NCBI GenBank assembly: GCA_964439265.1
Contig: CAYTOA010000015.1
Coordinates: forward strand, 11,117-75,116
DNA length: 64,000 bases
Direction of reading: 5' to 3'
Source of the DNA: JAGVPT01 sp964439265
Lineage (GTDB): Bacteria; Bacteroidota; Ignavibacteria; UBA10030; UBA8401
Made by a program: the position numbers and the translations under genes. Shown here one piece after another: positions 42,815 through 51,580 of the stretch. Each line of letters begins with the position of its first letter. Positions within the stretch are counted from its first letter, which is position 1. The notes under the pieces were generated by a model that worked only from the letters and a program-made list of their open reading frames with translations, was not told the origin of the DNA and searched no databases.

Positions 42815-45502
42815 TCAGTTCTTTAATTGCTCCAAACTCGTCCGAAGTTTGTCGATGGTTTGCTGGAAATTTTCCTGCTTGTCTTTTTCTTTCTGGATCA
42901 CGTCTGCCGGAGCTTTTCCTGCGAAGTTGGGATTGTCCAGTTTCGACATAACAGCCTTCAATTGTCCTTCCAGACGGAGAATTTCCTTTTCGAGCCTTCC
43001 CCGTTCGACTCCGATATCGATCAATCCTTCAAGAGGGATGAACACCTCCTGGCCGTTCACAACCGAACTCGCCGAATAACCTGGCTTTGCAAGATTTGAG
43101 CCGAGGGACAACGAACTAATCTTTGCCATGCGTTCAAGCGATGGACGGTTCGATTCGAGCACGTTCAGCTTTGCCTCGTCACGGCAATTGACGACAAGGG
43201 GCACCTCTTTGGTGGGCGGCAAATTCATTTCGCTGCGGACAGCCCGTACCGTACTGATGATATTCTGAAGGAATTCCATCTCTCCGTCTATCTTTGCGCT
43301 GATCAGCGATTCGTCATACGACGGCCACGCCGATCTCATGATGCTTTCGCCGGGTTTGCGTTCGTTCAGGTGCTGCCAGATCTCTTCCGTTACGAACGGC
43401 ATGAAAGGATGGAGGAGCTTTAACGTTTCTTCATAGATGCGGATAGCGCGATTGACGATTGCACCTTTCAGATTGACATCGCTTGTTTCGGCGATCCTGT
43501 TTTTTGCAAACTCCACGTACCAATCGCAGAAGTCATGCCACATGAAATCGTACAGCATTTTTACTGCTTCGTTGACCCGGAGGCTTTCGAGCGCCGCAGT
43601 CGTTTCCTTCACCGTTGCATTGAACCGTGAAAGGATCCACGCGTCCGACAACTCAGTCGGCGGAACTGCGCTGACGATCGCGATTTCGCCAGGCGCCTCC
43701 GTAGCGATCGCATCCCGGTTCATGAGGAGAAAACGTCCCGCATTCCAGATCTTATTGGCGAAATTTCTTCCCATCTCGCATTTCTCGTTCGAAAAGAGAA
43801 CATCCTGGCCGATCGGCGCAAGATAGAGAATGGTGAAGCGGAGCGCATCTGCACCATAGGTCGCGATGACATCAAGAGGGTCCGGAGAATTGCCGAGCGA
43901 CTTGCTCATCTTGCGCCCCTGCATATCCCGGATGATGCTGGTAAAATAGACATGCTTGAACGGTACGGCCCCCCTGAACTCAAGTCCCGCCATGATCATT
44001 CGCGCGACCCAGAAGAAGATGATATCGGGAGCGGTGATGAGCGTGTCGGTCGGATAGAAATAATTCACGCCCCTGTCTTCTTTCGGCCAATCGAAAACAG
44101 AAAATGGCCAAAGCCACGACGAGAACCATGTGTCAAGCACGTCATCGTCTTGCTTCAGATCATCAGCCCCGAATTTCGAATTCTGAGCTTTCAATTTTGC
44201 CGAGGCTTCTCCGGCGTTTCGTGCAACAATCATGCTCCCGTCGGGAAGGTAGTAGACCGGGATCCGGTGTCCCCACCACAATTGGCGGGAAATGCACCAA
44301 TCGCGGATGTTCGTCATCCAGTTTTCATAGACTTTTGTCCAGCGTTCAGGATAGAACTTTATTTCTCCATCCAGCACAACCTGCAGTGCCTTTTCGGCGA
44401 GCGGTTTCATCCGGACAAACCACTGGTCGGAAAGGTACGGTTCAATGACCGTATCGCAGCGGTAGCAATGCCCGACGCTGTGAACGTGATCCTCAATCTT
44501 TTCCAGCAGCCCCTTTTTCTCCAGGTCGCGGATAATTTCTTTTCTGCATTCGTAGCGGTCCATGCCGCGGTATTTGGTCGGAACGTGTTCGTTCATTTTT
44601 CCGGAGGTGTCCATCACGATCAGCTCTTCCAGACCGTGGCGTTCACCCATCTGGTAGTCGTTCGGATCGTGCGCTGGCGTCACTTTCACGGCTCCCGTAC
44701 CGAACGATGCATCCACAAAATCATCTGAGATGATGGGGATGCTCCGATTTGCGATCGGAAGGAGGACGTTCTTTCCGAGAAGATGTTTGTAGCGGTTGTC
44801 TTTCGGGTTCACCGCAACGGCCGTATCGCCGAGCATCGTTTCGGGCCGCGTCGTAGCCACGGTTATAAATTCGTCGGAACCTTCGATCGGATATCTCATA
44901 TACCAAAGATGACCGTTGCTGTCGGAATGGTTCACTTCGTCATCGCTGAGGGCGGTGTGGTCTTTCGGACACCAATTGACGATGTACTTTCCTTTATAGA
45001 CCAATCCTTTTTCGTACAGCCGCACGAAGACTTCCTGCACGGCGTTCGACAGCCCTTCGTCCATTGTGAATCGCTCCCGCTCCCAATCGCAGGATGTCCC
45101 CAGCTTTCGAAGCTGTTTGATGATGGTCCCGCCGTATAACTCCTTCCACTGCCACACGCGTTGGACAAATTGTTCGCGCCCTAATTCGCGCCGGGCAATT
45201 CCTTCTTTAAGGAGAGCCTTCTCTACAACATGTTGCGTCGCGATGCCCGCGTGGTCCATTCCCGGGACCCAGCACGCCTCGTATCCCTGCATTCGCCGCC
45301 ATCGGATAAAAACGTCCTGCAGCGTGTTGTTGAGAACATGACCCATCGTGAGGATACCGGTTACGTTCGGCGGCGGGATAACGATAGTGTACGGCTTCTT
45401 GCCGCTGTCCGGTGTTGCATGGAAAAAGCCGTTCGATTCCCAGAATTGGTACCATTTGTCTTCGACATCTTGCGGCGCGTAGGATTTCGGGAGTTCCTGC
45501 AT
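42815..45502 (-). CDS. valS: Valyl-tRNA synthetase
   Basis: Charges tRNA-Val; 895 residues, class I. PPPNVTGILTMGHVLN near residue 43 is the HIGH region and GRKMSKSLGNSPDP near residue 525 is KMSKS. The editing domain contains TTRPETMLGDTAVAVNP. The C-terminal coiled-coil arm (RLEKEILRLEGQLKAVMSKL) that grips tRNA is present. ATG 45502 is preferred; the frame extends to 45583 but the 27 extra codons do not match the family. No T-box leader was recognised upstream. Confidence 0.95.
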   Translation of the reverse strand: MQELPKSYAPQDVEDKWYQFWESNGFFHATPDSGKKPYTIVIPPPNVTGILTMGHVLNNTLQDVFIRWRRMQGYEACWVPGMDHAGIATQHVVEKALLKEGIARRELGREQFVQRVWQWKELYGGTIIKQLRKLGTSCDWERERFTMDEGLSNAVQEVFVRLYEKGLVYKGKYIVNWCPKDHTALSDDEVNHSDSNGHLWYMRYPIEGSDEFITVATTRPETMLGDTAVAVNPKDNRYKHLLGKNVLLPIANRSIPIISDDFVDASFGTGAVKVTPAHDPNDYQMGERHGLEELIVMDTSGKMNEHVPTKYRGMDRYECRKEIIRDLEKKGLLEKIEDHVHSVGHCYRCDTVIEPYLSDQWFVRMKPLAEKALQVVLDGEIKFYPERWTKVYENWMTNIRDWCISRQLWWGHRIPVYYLPDGSMIVARNAGEASAKLKAQNSKFGADDLKQDDDVLDTWFSSWLWPFSVFDWPKEDRGVNYFYPTDTLITAPDIIFFWVARMIMAGLEFRGAVPFKHVYFTSIIRDMQGRKMSKSLGNSPDPLDVIATYGADALRFTILYLAPIGQDVLFSNEKCEMGRNFANKIWNAGRFLLMNRDAIATEAPGEIAIVSAVPPTELSDAWILSRFNATVKETTAALESLRVNEAVKMLYDFMWHDFCDWYVEFAKNRIAETSDVNLKGAIVNRAIRIYEETLKLLHPFMPFVTEEIWQHLNERKPGESIMRSAWPSYDESLISAKIDGEMEFLQNIISTVRAVRSEMNLPPTKEVPLVVNCRDEAKLNVLESNRPSLERMAKISSLSLGSNLAKPGYSASSVVNGQEVFIPLEGLIDIGVERGRLEKEILRLEGQLKAVMSKLDNPNFAGKAPADVIQKEKDKQENFQQTIDKLRTSLEQLKN

Positions 45503-45572
45503 TCTCGTTATAGTATTAAGATTGATGGATGACGACGTAATTTGACGACGGAAAGTGTGCGCAGCGGGTCGA

Positions 45573-46085
45573 TCATCTCTCAAGGGCCAGGCTTAGTGCA
45601 GTCGTAAGCTTGAGCACGTCTTGCGTTGTTTTATCAAGTCTATTGCTGATGATCGTCACGATGTTCTTGAGCACGCGGTATCCGATCTCATGGTCGGATT
45701 CCGCAAGCCTGAAAAAATCTTCCTGCGTAATTTCTGCAAGGACACACTTTGATTTTGCGGTAACGCTTGCCGAGCGCTCGGCGTTCGACTCAAACAACGC
45801 CATTTCGCCAAAGAAGGCGTAATCGTCGCCGGTTAATCTGATGAGCGATTTGTCGCGCTGGTCCATTCCCCGTCCGGAAATTTTCAGGAGCAGCGACTTC
45901 GATACTTCGACCTCGCCGTCGAGAAGAATGAACATCTCGGTACCGCGTGTGCCTTCTTTGATGATCAGAGAGCCGGCTTCCACTGTCTTTTCTTTAATGA
46001 TCCTCTTGATCAATTCGAGCTTGTCATCCGCGAGTCCGACGAAGAGAGGTATCTTTCTCAGAAAATGTAGGTCAATCTTTTTCAT
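45573..46085 (-). CDS. Stand-alone cyclic-nucleotide-binding-domain protein
   Basis: A 170-residue protein with one CRP-type cNMP-binding barrel (FVGLADDKLELIKRI; FILLDGEVEVSK; YAFFGEMALFESNAERSASVTA with the phosphate-binding Arg) and C-terminal helices, but no helix-turn-helix. It is therefore not a DNA-binding regulator of the CRP type. It starts 12 bases after the end of a K+ channel gene and could be a soluble sensor subunit or partner of that channel. That pairing is inference from position. The ligand is not known. Confidence 0.87.
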   Translation of the reverse strand: MKKIDLHFLRKIPLFVGLADDKLELIKRIIKEKTVEAGSLIIKEGTRGTEMFILLDGEVEVSKSLLLKISGRGMDQRDKSLIRLTGDDYAFFGEMALFESNAERSASVTAKSKCVLAEITQEDFFRLAESDHEIGYRVLKNIVTIISNRLDKTTQDVLKLTTALSLALER

Positions 46086-46097
46086 AGCCTGCCGCGC

Positions 46098-47282
46098 TTA
46101 AGATTTGTCTGCTTCGATTGTACCGATGATCACAGCCAGATCCTTTATTTGAATTTGGTAATCGGACGGCGGATTCACTTCGACCCTCATGCCCACGCGC
46201 TCCGCTACACTGATCCCCGCCTCTTTGAACTTTCGTTCAATAAACGTATCGACGGCGGACATATCATGGGAGAGGATGTCGCCAAGGCTCACGGTCTCTT
46301 CTTCGGTTACGATGCCGATCAATGTCCAGTTCTTTGTTTTTTTGAAATGAAGGAATGCTTCTTCAAACGTTCTGCCGACAAATTCTTCGGGAATCGGCAC
46401 TCGATGGATGTCGTTGCCATGTTCGTAATCGAGGATCTCCATTGCGACCTGCGAGGCCCCGGGGGAAAGAACCTGGTTCGCCAGGAAGAATCCGACGTGC
46501 TGGTCGCTTACGATGATCTCATCGGCATTGGCCCGCTTGACGTGTTGATAATTCTCTCGATTGGAGACGTGAGCATACACTTTCACTTTTGGATTCATCG
46601 ACTTCATCGTGAGCAAAGCGAGAAGCGTTTTTTCGTCGGAAGGCTGTCCCGACTGCGACGTCGTATCCGGAACGATGATCGCCGACTGTGCGGCCTTGAT
46701 GTTCGCACGGTGCAGTACGGGCTCGCGCGAATAATCGCCGCGCACAAATTTAACGTCGAGGTTTGGATACGCTTCGCTTACGACTTCCATGAGTTCCGGC
46801 TGCGCTTCGTTTGCCAGAACGATCTTCATCGTCGTCGCAACCGTGCTGTAGCGATTGAGAATGCGGAGGATCTCCTCAACGTGAGCGTTCCATCCGCAAA
46901 TAAGAGTATGTCCGCTAAAATCGATGTCCTGCAATCCTTGGCTCTCCTTGATTTTTCTTGCGACGAATACTGACGAGACGGTCGCCGTAAAGAGTGAAAT
47001 GAGAATTAATCCGCTGATGATGGTGATAGTGCTGACGATCCGCCCTGCCAGCGTGATGGGTACCTTGTCTCCGTACCCGACCGTCGAAATTGTCACGATG
47101 GACCACCAGAGGGCGTCACCGAAGCTCTGGAATTCGCGGGGGTTTGCAACGCGTTCCGACAACAGCACAAGCAATGATGTCGTCGCGACGGCCAGAACAA
47201 TGACAATGACCAATTGCGCAAGCTGGCTCTTTTTAAGAATCTTCACCGCCTGGGCGGCAGCCAGTGACAGATCCTTTATCAT
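46098..47282 (-). CDS. Two-span potassium channel with TrkA/RCK domains
   Basis: A 394-residue inner-membrane K+ channel of the MthK/GsuK build. One membrane span (LAQLVIVIVLAVATTSLLVLL), a pore loop with the selectivity filter TVGYGD, and a second span (IVSTITIISGLILISLFTATVSSVFV) come first. A cytoplasmic TrkA-N domain follows (HTLICGWNAHVEEILRIL; VRGDYSREPVLHRANI) and a C-terminal TrkA-C-like part. The GWNAHV sequence replaces the more usual GxGxxG, so NAD binding may be changed. ATG 47282 overlaps the stop of the peptidase gene as ATGA. Confidence 0.92.
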   Translation of the reverse strand: MIKDLSLAAAQAVKILKKSQLAQLVIVIVLAVATTSLLVLLSERVANPREFQSFGDALWWSIVTISTVGYGDKVPITLAGRIVSTITIISGLILISLFTATVSSVFVARKIKESQGLQDIDFSGHTLICGWNAHVEEILRILNRYSTVATTMKIVLANEAQPELMEVVSEAYPNLDVKFVRGDYSREPVLHRANIKAAQSAIIVPDTTSQSGQPSDEKTLLALLTMKSMNPKVKVYAHVSNRENYQHVKRANADEIIVSDQHVGFFLANQVLSPGASQVAMEILDYEHGNDIHRVPIPEEFVGRTFEEAFLHFKKTKNWTLIGIVTEEETVSLGDILSHDMSAVDTFIERKFKEAGISVAERVGMRVEVNPPSDYQIQIKDLAVIIGTIEADKS

Positions 47283-49603
47283 CGGTACACAGTCAGAGTT
47301 TTCGCGAGATGAGCCGAGTTGCCGGCGCGGTCCCTGACCTCTGCCTGTACGGTGTATCGCCCCCGTGGAAGCGGATCCAGCGGAATGTAGAACACCGTTC
47401 TTTTCTCGGGGTCGTACTCCGGAATTATGCGTTCACCGTTCAGGAACACGTTGATCTCGTCGTCATCGATTCCGGAAAGATTATCCCGGACTGAAAATGA
47501 GAAAACTCGCCTCCCTCGCGCGTTGAATGATGATGTCCGCCAACGGCTGATCTTCGGCTGCTGATCGTCCCTCAGGACGGCGAATGTTCCCAGTGTATGC
47601 GCCTCGCGGAGCTGTAACGTGTGTGCCAGTCGATCGCGTTCAGCCGCGAGAAAATTCCAGCCGCCGCCGTTTCTTACGTACAGTCCAAGTTTATCATCAG
47701 ATTCGTATTTCTCGGGATATTTGAATGTCGCTTTGATCGCTCCGCGCAGCAAAACGTCGGCAGGCTGGACGTCGTACCGAGTATCGCTCAACCTCTCGAT
47801 GACAGGATGGAAGGGAGCAAAGACGGCGCCGGTCTCAAAGGTAACGGTGAAATTACCGTCGTCGGATTGAATCGTGCCTTCTCGGTCGGGAGAAACCGTA
47901 TTCAGCGTGAAAGAGTCGAAGACTTCAGACTGCTTGTCGGCGATGACATAGAATGCTTTGAGATACACCATGCCGCGCAGTGTCGGCGATAACTTATATA
48001 CACCTGTGTATTTGTCTACGTCGATCGCGCGCAAGGGGACAGAGGAAATAGTGCTACCTTGCTGGACCTGCAGCGAAGGTGTCTCGGAAAAAGGAACGGG
48101 GCTTTCGATCCACACTTTCAGGAACGAGCCGTCAACGTCGTTCGATAATTCGGCTCGACCCGGAACAAACTGCCGGTTGAGAAAATGGTAGACGGGGAAC
48201 GAGCGAGTCCCCCAAGTATTCTTGGCAGTCACTCTGACGATATCGGCCCCCGCGAGATTCCCCGGTATGGTCAACGAATCATCCCTGAATGAAAGGGTGT
48301 GTGCATCGTATTCGCGAACGGACCACTTCCTGGATGAGAACGTCCTCGTACCGATCTCGACGGACGCGACATTCCGGCTGTTCGGAAGAAGCGCTGTGAT
48401 CGACCCCGGGGTCGATCTCAAAAAATCGACCTCAGGCGGATGGTTGAGGACGAAAGCTCCGGTGAGTTCCGAAGAATTTCCGGAATAGTCCGACGCAATG
48501 ACTTTGAATTTGTGCAATCCTTCTGAAAAATTCCTCAACGCTACGACGCCGTCAAACTCGTTTCGCCTGTTGTAGAATGGAAGCGTGTTGCCTTCATCGA
48601 CATAAAGTTTTTGAAACCTCCCCTTGCGCTCCTTCCAGAGGGCCCAATCGAAATCTACTCCCACCTGACGTGTCTCTTCTTCAGGAAATCGGTCGCGCTG
48701 CGAAGTAAAGATCGTCGTTCCGTCCACCTGAAATTCAAATTCGTAGACGCTTGAGCGATAGCGCGTGTTGTTGACCCTATCCGCTGCATCCACGGAAAAG
48801 CCGAGCGAACCGGTCACGCGTATCACTTCGGGGATGGTATACGAAGAACTGTTCTTTGCATGAGCCCGATACATTTTTGGAGAGAACTCATAGTCGACGA
48901 ATGAATGTTCGTCCATCGGCGTGATGGCGAGGCGCCGGATGATCGGCGGCTCCGTATCGGTGAATCGCCTGATTTTCGGAAAAAGAAGCGGATTGACGGG
49001 GTTGAAATGCTCATCACGGATCTCGAAGTGCAAGTGAGCGTCGCCGCTGCCGCTTTCTCCGCTGAAGGCAACGACGTCGCCTTTTTGCACAGGATACTCG
49101 CCGGGTTGGAATTTCATTTCAACGGAAAATTTCCCCTTCTTCAGTTGTTCAGTTCGAACGGAGCGTTCCAGGTCATCCTTAAAAGCGCTGAGATGAGCGT
49201 AGGTCGTATAGAAGCCGTCTGCATGCCGGAGCACCAGATACCTTCCGTACCCGTAGGGGGAAACTTGAATTCGGGAAACATAGCCATCCCGAGAGGCGTA
49301 GACTTCAATTCCAATTCTGTTCCCTGTGCCGATGTCGATACCAGCATGGAAATGGGACGAGCGGAATTCGGCGAACGAGGACGTGATCTTTGGTCGCGCG
49401 TCGATTGGCCAGCTGTAGTCGTCAAGATTCGTCCGGATTGAGTCGAAGCTGGCGTATAGTGATTCAATCGAGGGAGAATGAGACGCCTCGGTGCTTGACG
49501 CCGCCGGATGTTCAGCATGGGACAACAGCAGCGACGAAGCGACTACGACAATCGCGATACTGATGGCCGGTAAAGCAAGGTATCGAGAATTAAAGATCTT
49601 CAC
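47279..49603 (-). CDS. M23-family metallopeptidase with C-terminal beta-sandwich domains
   Basis: A 774-residue exported protein. A hydrophobic signal (YLALPAISIAIVVVASSLLLSHA) precedes a LytM/M23 domain at about residues 65-210. The zinc motifs are HFHAGIDIG and HLHFEIRD, both intact, so endopeptidase activity on peptidoglycan is likely. About 550 residues of beta-rich sequence follow, ending in an Ig-like repeat (GRYTVQAEVRDRAGNSAHLAKTLTVYR). The start is GTG 49603, which overlaps the FAH-family TGA as GTGA. Downstream it overlaps the K+ channel gene. Confidence 0.9.
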   Translation of the reverse strand: MKIFNSRYLALPAISIAIVVVASSLLLSHAEHPAASSTEASHSPSIESLYASFDSIRTNLDDYSWPIDARPKITSSFAEFRSSHFHAGIDIGTGNRIGIEVYASRDGYVSRIQVSPYGYGRYLVLRHADGFYTTYAHLSAFKDDLERSVRTEQLKKGKFSVEMKFQPGEYPVQKGDVVAFSGESGSGDAHLHFEIRDEHFNPVNPLLFPKIRRFTDTEPPIIRRLAITPMDEHSFVDYEFSPKMYRAHAKNSSSYTIPEVIRVTGSLGFSVDAADRVNNTRYRSSVYEFEFQVDGTTIFTSQRDRFPEEETRQVGVDFDWALWKERKGRFQKLYVDEGNTLPFYNRRNEFDGVVALRNFSEGLHKFKVIASDYSGNSSELTGAFVLNHPPEVDFLRSTPGSITALLPNSRNVASVEIGTRTFSSRKWSVREYDAHTLSFRDDSLTIPGNLAGADIVRVTAKNTWGTRSFPVYHFLNRQFVPGRAELSNDVDGSFLKVWIESPVPFSETPSLQVQQGSTISSVPLRAIDVDKYTGVYKLSPTLRGMVYLKAFYVIADKQSEVFDSFTLNTVSPDREGTIQSDDGNFTVTFETGAVFAPFHPVIERLSDTRYDVQPADVLLRGAIKATFKYPEKYESDDKLGLYVRNGGGWNFLAAERDRLAHTLQLREAHTLGTFAVLRDDQQPKISRWRTSSFNARGRRVFSFSVRDNLSGIDDDEINVFLNGERIIPEYDPEKRTVFYIPLDPLPRGRYTVQAEVRDRAGNSAHLAKTLTVYR

Positions 49604-50289
49604 GCCGCAACCTCTGAAGAATTCGTAGGAGCGGAGACGACAGTGTGTCGCAGCGCGCCGATTCCGGGTATTTCAGCATCGATCACATCACCCTCAACGA
49701 CTCTACCGACGCCTTCCGGAGTCCCGGTATAAATAACGTCGCCCTCTTCAAGCGTGAAAATCGTAGAAAGAAAGGAGATGATAAAATCTATCTTATAGAT
49801 CATTTGCGAAGTGTTTGAATGCTGCCGTTCCTTGCCATTCACGCATAATTTTATCTCCAGGTTAGACGGGTCCTTAACGCTTTCTTTAGGGATGAATGGT
49901 GAAAGCGGCGCCGATGTATCGAACCCTTTTGCAATCGACCACGGGTTTCCATCGGCTTTCGCTTCTTTCTGGCGATCGCGCATCGTCATGTCCAACCCGA
50001 TTCCGTATCCTGCGACACAGTCAAACGCTTTCGATTGGGGTATATTCTTGCCCTGTTTGCCCAGCAAAACGGTCAATTCAACCTCGTGGTGAACATCATT
50101 CGACATTCTCGGCAGAACGATCGGTTCGCCGTTCTCTATGATCGCCGTCGATGGCTTGAGAAAAATTATAGGCGATGTTGGCGCGGACGACCCCATTTCC
50201 TTCGCATGCTTTGCATAGTTCTGCCCAAGGCAGAGGATTTTGCCAACCACGAATTTTTTGTGAGAGGGTAGTAGGGTAACTGATTTCAT
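49600..50289 (-). CDS. Fumarylacetoacetate-hydrolase-family protein (acylpyruvase-like)
   Basis: A 229-residue compact FAH-domain protein, like human FAHD1 or bacterial fumarylpyruvate hydrolases and oxaloacetate decarboxylases. Metal-binding and active-site segments are present: VGKILCLGQNYAKHAKEMG, DVHHEVELTVLLGK (two metal-ligand Glu), GLDMTMRDRQ and YTGTPEGVG. ATG 50289 is used; the frame is open to 50349 but the longer N-terminus runs back across the predicted promoter. It is the first gene of a coupled minus-strand chain (FAH, M23 peptidase, K+ channel). Confidence 0.87.
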   Translation of the reverse strand: MKSVTLLPSHKKFVVGKILCLGQNYAKHAKEMGSSAPTSPIIFLKPSTAIIENGEPIVLPRMSNDVHHEVELTVLLGKQGKNIPQSKAFDCVAGYGIGLDMTMRDRQKEAKADGNPWSIAKGFDTSAPLSPFIPKESVKDPSNLEIKLCVNGKERQHSNTSQMIYKIDFIISFLSTIFTLEEGDVIYTGTPEGVGRVVEGDVIDAEIPGIGALRHTVVSAPTNSSEVAA

Positions 50290-50320
50290 CGTCGGCACAT
50301 AGTCATGGTAAGCATATAAA

Positions 50321-50349
50321 AATATAGTCAAGAGGCGAGACTTTATCAA
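50321..50349 (-). promoter_or_regulatory. Predicted promoter for the FAH-M23-channel chain
   Basis: On the minus strand: TTGATA (50349-50344), a 17-base spacer, TATATT (50326-50321). Transcription would begin near 50314, a leader of about 25 bases. Confidence 0.5.
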
Positions 50350-50403
50350 GGGAGCGTTGAAGTAAACCGTCGTAAACTATACAGAAGAAGAAATTCGGAT
50401 TCA

Positions 50404-50433
50404 TTGAAAAAACTGTTTCAATTCAGGAATAAT
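50404..50433 (+). promoter_or_regulatory. Predicted promoter for purM
   Basis: TTGAAA (50404-50409), an 18-base spacer, AATAAT (50428-50433), divergent from the FAH promoter. The leader would be about 33 bases. No purine riboswitch was recognised in it. Confidence 0.4.
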
Positions 50434-50472
50434 GTTTTTACATTAGTGTACGGTAAATACTAAGGGTTGATA

Positions 50473-51474
50473 TTGTCGCAAACGTATAGAAAAGCTGGCG
50501 TTAATATTGCTGCGGGTGAAGTTGTTGTTGAAAGGATCAAACGCAATGTTCGGTCTACTTTTACCAAGAATGTTCTAGCAGACATCGGCTCATTCGGTGC
50601 ATTCTACCGGGCGTCGTTCCCGGGAATTAAAGATCCAGTGCTGGTTTCCAGCGTTGATGGCGTTGGGACAAAGCTGAAGATTGCGTTTGCGATGAAGCGT
50701 TTTGATACTGTCGGCCAGGACCTGGTGAATCATTGCGTGAACGATATTGCGGTGTGTGGTGCTCAGCCCCTCTATTTCATGGACTATTTCGCTGCTGGCA
50801 AACTCTCGCCGAAAGTCGCTGAAGAAGTTATCTCCGGTTTTGTCAAAGCGTGCAAGGATAATTCCTGTTCGATAATCGGCGGGGAGACAGCTGAGATGCC
50901 GGGAATCTACCGGGAGGGAGAATTTGACCTTGCCGGGACGATTGTGGGTGTTGTAGACAAAAAAAAGATCATAGACGGACGCCGTATCAGCCGGGGCGAC
51001 GTGTTGATCGGCCTTCCATCGACAGGGCTTCATACAAACGGTTATTCTCTTGCGCGCAAGGTATTTCTTCCCGGCGTTCCGCTCCGCAAATTTCAAAAAG
51101 AACTGAACGGTACGCTTGGTAACGCCCTCCTCGCTGTCCATCGATCATATCTTTCGCCGATTCGTTCGCTATTATCGCAAGGGATCGTAAAAGGGATGTC
51201 TCACGTGACCGGAGGAGGGATCGTTGGCAACACGATGCGTGTGATTCCGCAAGGGATGCGGATCGAGGTTAACTGGAATTCATGGGAACGACCTGCTATT
51301 TTTACGATGATTCAGCAACAAGGAGGCGTGCCGGAAAACGACATGCGTAAGACATTTAACTTGGGCATCGGACTGATCTTTATAGTTTCACCGCGCCATG
51401 TTGAAACGGCGAGCCGCGTGTTGAGGCAGCAAAAAGAGAAGCCCTTTGTTATCGGGAAAGTTATTACAAACTGA
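50473..51474 (+). CDS. purM: Phosphoribosylformylglycinamidine cyclo-ligase (AIR synthetase)
   Basis: Closes the imidazole ring in purine synthesis, using ATP. About 333 residues, close to the usual 345. TYRKAGVNIAAGE at the start, then VSSVDGVGTKLKIAFAMKRFDTVGQDLVNHCVNDIAVCGA (glycine-rich and metal-binding stretches, given here as one family signature in parts), GGETAEMPGIY, LPSTGLHTNGYSLAR and SHVTGGGIVGN. No ATG is available: TTG 50473 with GGG six bases upstream is the best start; TTG 50467 is the alternative. No other pur genes are near. Confidence 0.94.
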   Translation: MSQTYRKAGVNIAAGEVVVERIKRNVRSTFTKNVLADIGSFGAFYRASFPGIKDPVLVSSVDGVGTKLKIAFAMKRFDTVGQDLVNHCVNDIAVCGAQPLYFMDYFAAGKLSPKVAEEVISGFVKACKDNSCSIIGGETAEMPGIYREGEFDLAGTIVGVVDKKKIIDGRRISRGDVLIGLPSTGLHTNGYSLARKVFLPGVPLRKFQKELNGTLGNALLAVHRSYLSPIRSLLSQGIVKGMSHVTGGGIVGNTMRVIPQGMRIEVNWNSWERPAIFTMIQQQGGVPENDMRKTFNLGIGLIFIVSPRHVETASRVLRQQKEKPFVIGKVITN

Positions 51475-51495
51475 AATGCTTGCATATGAAGCATT
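51475..51495 (+). other. Inverted repeat directly after purM
   Basis: AATGCTT (51475-51481) and AAGCATT (51489-51495) with a 7-base loop begin at the base after the purM stop. There is no T-run, so it may be an RNA-stability hairpin rather than a terminator. Confidence 0.3.
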
Positions 51496-51580
51496 CAGCA
51501 TTTACGTGGTATAGTGCGGAGAAAGCTAGATTTCAAAGTGGTGTTTGAACCAATACCATCTCTTGAATGTGAAAGGATAA

